Below are positions 57,685 through 64,000 of a DNA stretch of 64,000 bases, piece after piece. Location of the stretch: NCBI RefSeq assembly GCF_000143415.4, contig NW_003314265.1, forward strand, positions 3,814,595 through 3,878,594, read 5' to 3'. Below the pieces are notes generated by a model, which was given only the letters and a program-made list of their open reading frames with translations, was not told the DNA's origin and did no database searches. The stretch comes from Selaginella moellendorffii (lineage: Eukaryota > Streptophyta > Lycopodiopsida > Selaginellales > Selaginellaceae). Within the stretch, counting starts at the first letter, position 1, and the number at the start of each line of letters is the position of its first letter. Made by a program: the position numbers and the translations under genes.

Positions 57685-58822
57685 TGTCGCGCATGTGACT
57701 TCGGGTATCGAAAGTTACCTGTCAACCTGTCCTTACGGACACTCTTACCTTACTGCCACAATGGCAAGAGGTCGGTACTGCTGGTTCCCTTTATTGGCCC
57801 CTCTTGTTCAAGTGTTAGTAAACTGGACTTTGCATCTGTACTTGGCCGGATGAGCATAAGGACGGAATTCCTAAGTGTCTATTTTGCCAAGCATACTTGG
57901 CCCGGCTTTTTAGTTCTCTTTTGCTCTGTCTTGCACTGGCTTGGCAAGAACTCTCGCGTATTGAGACTAGTCCCTCAATATCGCCGGATGATAGCTTACC
58001 GTGTCTGCCAAACACCCTCGCTATCATGCCCTTTGTGTTAGTCTCATTTCGGTCCCAAATGCTATTTATGGAAAGTGTCCAGATTTGCTCATTTGGCATA
58101 TCTACGGAATGTAGAGATCGTCCTGAACACAATGGTGTTCGTCCCATGCCCAAATTCGCAATCTAAGGACATTCCATATTTAGTAAGTTTCGAGCTTGTC
58201 CCAGAGACTAACTCCTGATACTAAGGGAGGCTTGGGGTGAAAGCCCAAAGCGTGTGTTCCTCAAGGGGGGGGGGGGGGGCTGTGGGGGGTCCAAATGTAT
58301 AGTAGGGATAGTGGGTAGGTCGGGCATGGCCGACTAACCTGAGGCATAGTCTAGCTCCCGCTTGCGTGCCTGTCTTTGTTCTGCGTCCGGCTTGGGTCTA
58401 AACCCAAGTTCCATTCCATGCTAGTTGGTGGAATACCCATATCCTCACGTTAGGCCACCGGTATGCCGAAATAGCGCCAGACTCCGTTTGGCTCCGTTTT
58501 GCGTGCTGGTCCTGGCATTGGGATGCTGGTTGCTCCAGGACTGTTCCAAGTCGTTCCGGGCCCCTGTCCCTTCACTCCTTGGGATTTATGCTCGGGAGTT
58601 GCTCCGTGGTTCGGTTTCGTCACTCCTTGGCTCCATGCTTGGGAGTTTGGCACCGTTCCCTCGTTCAGTGGCCCAAGGCCCTGAACTTCGGGTTCCTATG
58701 GACACGTGGCATGTGACACGTGGCATCTGTCACGTGGCACAAAGAGGGTTTAGGTTCTGCTTCGTGGTGTTATCCTATGGTAAATCACCATAGGATAAAG
58801 GGTCAAAACCACGTGCGCTACA
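57685..58822 (+). repeat. 3' LTR (copy C)
   Basis: Starts TGTCGCGCATG directly after the polypurine tract and ends GCGCTACA. It has a longer G tract (15 G, about 58266-58280) than copies A and B (10 G), and three instead of four ACGTGGC boxes. Confidence 0.85.
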
Positions 58823-58894
58823 GGAATGAGCAAGCAATAAATGAGTCTCTAAAAAAGGGACATAAAAAGATCAACACATGACACGTGGAAGTGT

Positions 58895-59290
58895 CAAGAT
58901 GGAATCTGAGGAGTTTGAGATAGACCCAAGAAGGGTCTGAAATGGACCGAGAAGGAGTCCAAGATGAAGTCCAAGATGAACCCAAGATGAACTTGAGATG
59001 GAGTCCGAGATGGAACCCGAGATGGAATCTGAGATGGACTCGAGATGAAGTCTAAGATGGACCCGAGATAAAGTCCGAGATAGACCCAAGATGAAGTCTG
59101 AGATGGACTTGAGATGGAGTCTGAGATGGAGTCCAAAAAGGACCCGAGATGGAGTCCAAGGTTAAGATCGAGACCGAGACCAAGTCCCATACTGAGATCG
59201 AGATTGAGTCCAAGTCCAAGTTCTAGTCTGAGTTCAAGTCCGAGTCCAAGTCTGAGTTCGAGTCCGAGTCCGATTCTGAGTATGAGGGTG
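58895..59290. repeat. degenerate minisatellite
   Basis: Imperfect tandem units of about 12-18 bp on the theme GAGATGGAGTCC / AAGATGAACCC, drifting to GAGTCCAAGTCC toward the right end. ORFs in it (for example the Leu/Gly/Ser-rich minus-strand frame) are repeat artefacts. Confidence 0.8.
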
Positions 59291-59870
59291 AAAGCCCAAA
59301 GCATTCATCTCTCAGACCCTAAGAGGTTTGATGAGCTCCAAAAGTATAATAAAGGGAGGACTCTAGTGGAGCTAGTTTGGCCAAGAAAGGCCAGTATGAC
59401 CAAGAAAGGCTATACCCATATGTTAGGTGATGATATAACTATTGAGGAATCCAAGGCTAGAGTGAATATAGACAAACAAGCGGGGTAGTTTGGTGAAATG
59501 TTCAAGAACTAACTTTAGCTCCTTCGGGAGATCAAATGGTCGATGCTCTCAATCCAAGTATGGGTGGCACTACTACTTGGATACTTGGCATGGTTCAACA
59601 AAACCTCGTTTTAGCCCCATGGCTAAGGCACCCAAAGGCAGAAGGTGGGGAGAGTACCCATAAAGCTCGCATAAGGCCATAGTGTTTTGAAATGTTATCC
59701 CAAAGTCCTAAACTATAGAAAGGAAGAGGAACAATCCTCTAATGTAATAACCAAAGATATAGTCACATGGTGAAGAAATCCTAGAGGATAGTGGGACTTA
59801 GTGGTTAAGCCTTTAGGCCTTGACCCAGTGGCAGTGTTGGCAAGCACAATCATAAATAAGGGGATGGTCC
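59291..59870. other. AT-rich spacer
   Basis: No gene. The string GGTGAAAGCCCAAAGC (about 59287-59302) also occurs in each LTR, so this may be a scrap of the same family. Confidence 0.4.
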
Positions 59871-60233
59871 AAAGTTGAGTTGAGCTCATGAGTTGAGCTC
59901 AATTCAACACAAGTCAACTCAAGTCAACATAGTCAATAAGAAATATTACAAAGGAGATCTAAATTGAACAAATGAAGGTTCTAGCAAACTTTAAAATATT
60001 AAAATACGTAAATATCTAAGTTAAAAGTTTCTATAAGATTGAATTGTTTAAAAAAGACAAAGTTCATGAGAACCTATCTTTTATAAAACTATATTATTTT
60101 ATTATGACAACTGTTACAGCTGTCATATTTGATTTGACTACTTAATATTTTGAATACTTTTACAGCTGTAGATACTATTCCTTCATTCAAAAGAGTTTTT
60201 AGGGTTCTTGAGAAGATGGGAAGCAAGGAAAAT
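59871..60233. repeat. dispersed repeat copy R2
   Basis: Direct-orientation relative of 49383-49683 (see R1). It has an extra ~50 bp of GTCAACTCAA-type sequence near its left end. Confidence 0.8.
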
Positions 60234-60464
60234 ACAAGATCTGTGAGTAAGAGTTGTAGTGCAAAGGAATGTGAGAATGTTAATTTTGTTTCACTACCAC
60301 AATCTCCATATTACACTCCTGGTCCTTATTACCTATCTGGGAATGTGGAGACCACTATCACGATTGATAAAAATGCTCCTGTTACTTCTGAAACAACAGT
60401 CCAGAGCAAGAGAAATGAAGAAATGAACAGCACAGCGGAAAGCACCAAGAAATCTACTCCATAA
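60216..60464 (+). CDS. hypothetical short ORF starting in repeat R2
   Basis: ATG at 60216 opens 82 codons to TAA. The product is Ser/Thr/Lys-rich (MGSKENTRSVSKSCSAK, end STKKSTP) with no recognised domain. The first five codons are shared with the R1 copy. It may be the start of a decayed gene family or chance. Confidence 0.25.
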   Translation: MGSKENTRSVSKSCSAKECENVNFVSLPQSPYYTPGPYYLSGNVETTITIDKNAPVTSETTVQSKRNEEMNSTAESTKKSTP

Positions 60465-60936
60465 AACTTTCTATGACATTTGTAATTTACATATTAATTC
60501 ATATTAAAAACTCTATTGCTTGCCTATATCGCAATGATAAGACCAAGGTATATTTTGCAGTGAATCCTCATTAAAAGTTTTTGGGAATTGTTTGTAAATA
60601 ATGATAAAAGAAATCAAAATCTTTCGAAAGACTCAAAAGTAATATCACATCAAAGAATCAACTTTATCTACACTTCCAAGACTAAAAGGCAATCTCACAT
60701 GAGAGAATGGTAGCGTGCCAACGTGCTCTACCACTATAATGTGGTCTATATTTCCTTGCAATTTATTTCCGTAGACATTTGGCATGTGTAGAAAAGAATA
60801 TATGTGTAGCAAAGTAGGATTCATCATAATGATAGAGCATGTGTATACACGATAATCTAAAATTCTAGAAGCTCTTATGTTTACAAGAAAGCTATGATTA
60901 TGAAGCCCCATTTCCAAGACTGACATTTAAAGAATT
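60465..60936. other. AT-rich spacer
   Basis: No gene recognised. Confidence 0.4.
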
Positions 60937-61072
60937 TGAGTATTGTCAGTGTCATAATAAATAAACCTCATTCCCAAGAATCTGAGTAATGTCAGTGTCA
61001 TAATAAATAAACCTCGTTCCCAAGAATCTGAGTATTGTCAGTGTCATAATAAATAAACCGCATTCCCAAGAC
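60937..61072. repeat. 46-bp tandem repeat, three copies
   Basis: Units start at 60937, 60983 and 61029 with TGAGTAATGTCAGTGTCATA-like sequence and differ by only a few bases. Confidence 0.9.
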
Positions 61073-61159
61073 TAAAACTTAGTATATAAACTATCTAGAA
61101 AAGTTATAGTCATTATAGGTTTTTTGTTCTCCTTGAGCTCCTTAGAAGTTTATATTGAA

Positions 61160-61705
61160 ATGGCTCAAAGGAGACCCATTGCTAATCGTACTTGGCCCCC
61201 CAGCATTTCATATCAATCTCCACCTCCATCCCCAAGTTCTACCAACATTCCACCTTCACCTCTACGTAACAATCCTTTTTCTGCTGAGGGCTCTAGTGAA
61301 GCTGAATTAGAGCTCCCTATATGTGAAATTCCGGATCTTGCTACTAGAGAGGGATTGCCTTTAGCGCTTCAAGAGCAATGCCACATGTTTTTGCAAGATC
61401 TTGCTCCTGACATGGCAGGACTACTTGAAAGCACAGAACGCTATTACATTCGGTGTCCAATATGCTACTTTTTCTTGGACAAGACAAATGGCTCTATGGG
61501 TTTACAAACTTTTCTTGAGCATTGTAAGAATTGCCCAACGGCAGGTCTGGAAAATGTGCACATGTGGATGTACAATAGATTCAAGAATGAGTTACAGACA
61601 CATACCCACTATCGCTTCATGGTGAGGAACAACATCCCCTTGGGAAACACTACATTGGCTAGTGCAAAATATGGGGTTTTTAGGCCACCCTATAGTGGAA
61701 TGTAA
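61160..61705 (+). CDS. zinc-finger-like protein, unknown
   Basis: ATG at 61160; 181 residues to TAA at 61703-61705. It has a Pro/Ser-rich N-terminus (SPPPSPSSTNIPPSPL), an acidic middle, then a Cys/His motif CPICYFFLDK...FLEHCKNC with spacing C-x2-C-x18-H-C-x2-C. This could bind zinc. The end may instead be spliced: a donor GTAAGA at 61702 and an acceptor at 61801 would replace the stop and add an exon to 61888. The family is not recognised. It converges on the methyltransferase-like gene and lies between two tandem arrays, so a transposon origin is possible. Confidence 0.5.
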   Translation: MAQRRPIANRTWPPSISYQSPPPSPSSTNIPPSPLRNNPFSAEGSSEAELELPICEIPDLATREGLPLALQEQCHMFLQDLAPDMAGLLESTERYYIRCPICYFFLDKTNGSMGLQTFLEHCKNCPTAGLENVHMWMYNRFKNELQTHTHYRFMVRNNIPLGNTTLASAKYGVFRPPYSGM

Positions 61706-61930
61706 GATCTAGAATTACTTTACTATACTATAGTATTGTCACTATTAAAAGAAAAAATATAATAAAATGATATTAGTTATAGGTAACATACCTTGTTCTA
61801 GAAGGTGCTATCATATCATATACAATTGTTTACAAAATGTTGAAGGAGGAGATGGCAACACACAAACGCTACAAAATGATGGTGACAGGTGAGAATGATA
61901 ATCTATAATTATGGTATCTGACACTAACAC

Positions 61931-62024
61931 TGACATCTGACAATTTTATTGACATCTGACAATTTTACTGACATCTGACAATTTTACTGACATCTGACAC
62001 TTTCACTGACATCTAACATATAAC
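61931..62024. repeat. 19-bp tandem repeat, about five copies
   Basis: Units TGACATCTGACAATTTTAC start at 61931, 61950, 61969, 61988 and 62007 (the last two diverged). It lies just downstream of the stop codon of the methyltransferase-like gene, probably in or beyond its 3' UTR. Confidence 0.9.
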
Positions 62025-62052
62025 AAGCTTTCCATTTTATGTAAGGATGCAA

Positions 62053-64000
62053 TTAACTTTCTTCTGCCTCATCATCAACATAATGATTTCTTTTATACTT
62101 CCTCCTATAGTGGTATTGTGGGGAAGATTCACCTTGCATATGTTGAGCCATGGCTTCTGCATAGTCAGGGAGACTTCGAAAGCCTCCAATTCTAGAAACT
62201 CCAGGTGATTATGATCTATAAAATAGAATGAAATATATATTGAAATTTTAATAAACATAATTTACCTCCTTGAGGTTGAAGGCAACTCACGAAATCCTCT
62301 GAGCCGGCGTTTGAAGAAATGATGTTCTTCAATAGCAAACACCGACCTACCAGAGTCACGTGCTGCCTCCACCATAGAACCACTACCTGCTGTGCAATCA
62401 ATCACAATACCATCTGGTGGGCAATAGAGCTCAAGCAAGACTTGCATTGCTGATGGAGTTCGGAATCGGTACCCTGGAAACGTGTTGCGGATCTGCTCAT
62501 CCACAAGGTTGGGTATGATGTTAGTGGAACTGTCGTACCCAGGCAAAACACGTGCTGCACGTTCACTATCACGAAACCCATCATGTGTGTTTTTGCAGAA
62601 GGCATGATAGGTCCACATCATAACCTGGAAAATAAAAATGTTTAGAAATTAGATAAAAATATAAAATACATACTCACTTTTTCAGGCTTCCCTTGGACGC
62701 CCCTTGTATCAACGCCAATAGGATCCATAATGCACCCGGAAGAGAATGACTTGAAATGAACTTCTGCTGCGCACGTCATAAGCTCATACATCCAGTTGGG
62801 GTCATTCGGTAGGATGAAGATGACATGGCCAGCTTCGAGCATAAGTACTTCGGACAATAGGAATGCATCGCGCAAGTGGTCAGGTGTGAGAAAGTTCCAA
62901 TCCTCAACTTTCCCATCGATATCTGAAAGACCATCTGGAAAGTCGAAGAGAATGAAGTCCGCAACTGGGAGCACGGGCCTTTGTATCTTTCGGCACCAAC
63001 GGTTGAACTGGCGGCGTATATCCATGTTGATGTCGTCTTCCGTGAAAGATGTCAATAATCTACTATAAGAGCCAATGAAGATACCCACAATGCCTCGTTG
63101 TGTTATTGGGGACACAGGACGGACCTATAAAAGAGCTAAGTGAATGAAAAAAGTAATAAATAGTATGATACCGTCATATGGCGTGTTGTCGATGAGAGTT
63201 CCTCCAACTCCTCTTCACGAGCATCTCGTCGAGCTGGAATGAAATTACTGCCAACAGTCATTGCTGCAAAAAACATATATTACCACCTTTAGTTTGTAAA
63301 ATTCACTTTTGCTTACCTCGAGGTCGACGTGATATTCTGTGAACCACTTGATCATCGTTATTTACTGGTAAAACCTGATCCGGATCTTGGTTGTTTGATG
63401 GTTGAATTGGAGCCTGTTCCTGACTGTCTGGTGGTGGAACATGAACTTGATCTGGAGCTTCCTCATCCTCGTCTCCATCGTCACTTGCATTGCCATCGTT
63501 GCTAGCATTGATAATTTCCTCGCGATCTAGTGTAGAGGTCTCCTTCCCTAGGAGCTCCAACTCCCAAGGGCATTCTATCTTCCGTGCCTTTGGAACTTTC
63601 GCAAACATTGTTGGATACATTCCTCCATCTCTTACACCCTTTGCAACAAGTCGAGTGCAAACTGGTGCCTCAAATGGCATGCCTCTATATCGAAGATACC
63701 TGTAAACAATATATTTAAAAAAACAGTCTTAGAAATCATATTATACCTATAAGCTGCACGTCGCATGAAATAAGGTTGACCATGTTGGCAATCATAAGTT
63801 GTTGTGCTTGTAGACTTCTCTGGCAGCCACCCCTCTTCGATCCCTTCCAATGACGTGTTGATGTAGGTGTCGAAAAACATGAATGTGCCATCTGGATCGT
63901 CACCAATGTGTGGTGCCAAGAACTTCTCACCTTCACTTATAGTTTGCGTGATGTAGACAGCCCTTCTCATCATGTTCTCAAATAGTTCTGGCAGTCCTTT
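62053..64000 (-). CDS. N6/N4-type DNA methyltransferase-like protein (5' end outside window)
   Basis: Exons 64000-63747 (partial), 63699-63317, 63263-63172, 63124-62678, 62624-62266 and 62191-62053; 557 residues visible, all phases consistent, GT-AG introns of 45-75 nt. Residues about 300-350 resemble the catalytic half of N6/N4 amino-methyltransferases: ADFILFDFPDG, then a helix and GHVIFILPND. DFPD sits where DPPY/SPPY is expected. Residues about 450-490 are the SAM-binding half: RTPSAMQVLLELYCPPDGI, VIDCTAGSGSMVEAA, GRSVFAIEEHHFFKRRL. Catalytic motif before SAM motif is the beta-class order. The N-terminal ~240 residues include an acidic Asp/Glu/Gln-rich linker. The tail is basic (YHYRRKYKRNHY) then acidic. 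Whether the target is DNA, and whether it is active, is unknown. Confidence 0.75.

Larger units (their letters stand above)
50406..58822 (+). mobile_element. LTR retrotransposon with non-coding interior and nested solo LTR
   Basis: Outer LTRs at 50406-51551 and 57685-58822 (about 1.14 kb, TG...CA ends). A primer binding site TGGTATCAAAG (51554-51564; tRNA-iMet type) follows the first and a polypurine tract AAGGGGGGGAGAG (about 57672-57684) precedes the last. A third LTR (51621-52766) is inserted in the interior with a 5-bp duplication. The joined interior (51552-51620 plus 52772-57684) is about 5 kb and has no ORF above about 70 codons, so gag-pol is absent. This is the organisation of a LARD-type non-autonomous element or a fully decayed one. 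No target duplication was found around the outer element (CTGAA versus GGAAT). Confidence 0.85.

Noticed and set aside
51751-58153. 112-codon minus-strand ORFs in LTR copies B and C, nearly identical
   Set aside because: Identity follows from the LTRs being recent copies. The frame is antisense to the element and resembles no known protein; copy A breaks it.
50406-58822. Reading LTR B and LTR C as the two ends of the element, with A as a separate copy
   Set aside because: A, not B, is followed by the primer binding site, and B has its own CATAC duplication.
58894-59304. 136-codon Leu/Gly/Ser-rich minus-strand ORF
   Set aside because: Produced by the degenerate minisatellite; composition is that of the repeat unit.
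60937-62024. Tandem arrays as a CRISPR locus
   Set aside because: Units of 46 and 19 bp are directly abutting with no unique spacers, and the genome is a plant.
62040-62210. Plus-strand open frame that could extend the zinc-finger gene
   Set aside because: It overlaps the last exon of the minus-strand methyltransferase-like gene, which gives a better and phase-consistent protein ending.

Overview
The window looks like nuclear DNA of a lycophyte, most likely Selaginella (inference). It is a vascular-plant gene set (TIFY4/PEAPOD, Tubby-like F-box, phi-class GST, plastid tocopherol/plastoquinone methyltransferase, PLS- and P-class PPR proteins) in a very compact layout. I could thread about 130 introns through conserved proteins; most are only 50-70 nt, and neighbouring start codons are often 140-350 bp apart.

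Positions 1-48,000 are gene-dense and mostly housekeeping. In order: a 5'-truncated patatin-like phospholipase; a U2 snRNA gene (- strand); a membrane protein of unknown function; a PLS-class PPR; a phi-class GST; a divergent secretory cyclophilin; BUD31; a frameshifted pseudogene; an SDR; an amino acid permease; SRP68; a GT23-like fucosyltransferase; a possible small gene; exportin-4 (32 exons); EB1; APRT; VPS9A; ATG8; tRNA-Val(CAC); eIF2B-epsilon; VTE3; SFT2; a P-class PPR; a calmodulin-like protein; a Tubby-like F-box protein; TIFY4/PEAPOD; a GT90 glycosyltransferase; and a GNA-type lectin. Several are divergent pairs: AAP/SRP68, XPO4/EB1, ATG8/eIF2B-epsilon, SFT2/PPR and TIFY4/GT90. Functions cluster loosely around RNA handling (U2, BUD31), membrane traffic (SRP68, VPS9A, SFT2, ATG8) and nuclear transport (XPO4), but these are independent transcription units, not an operon.

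From about 49,000 to the end the DNA is AT-rich and repeat-dominated. An LTR retrotransposon (50,406-58,822) has a long internal region without coding capacity. A solo LTR of the same family sits inside it, flanked by a 5-bp target duplication. Around it are a diverged ~300-bp direct repeat, a degenerate minisatellite and two short tandem arrays.

The last 4 kb carries a small zinc-finger-like ORF (+) converging on a multi-exon gene (-, 5' end outside the window). That gene encodes a DNA-methyltransferase-like domain of the N6/N4 amino-methyltransferase type in the beta motif order, with an altered catalytic motif. It is the most unusual coding feature here.
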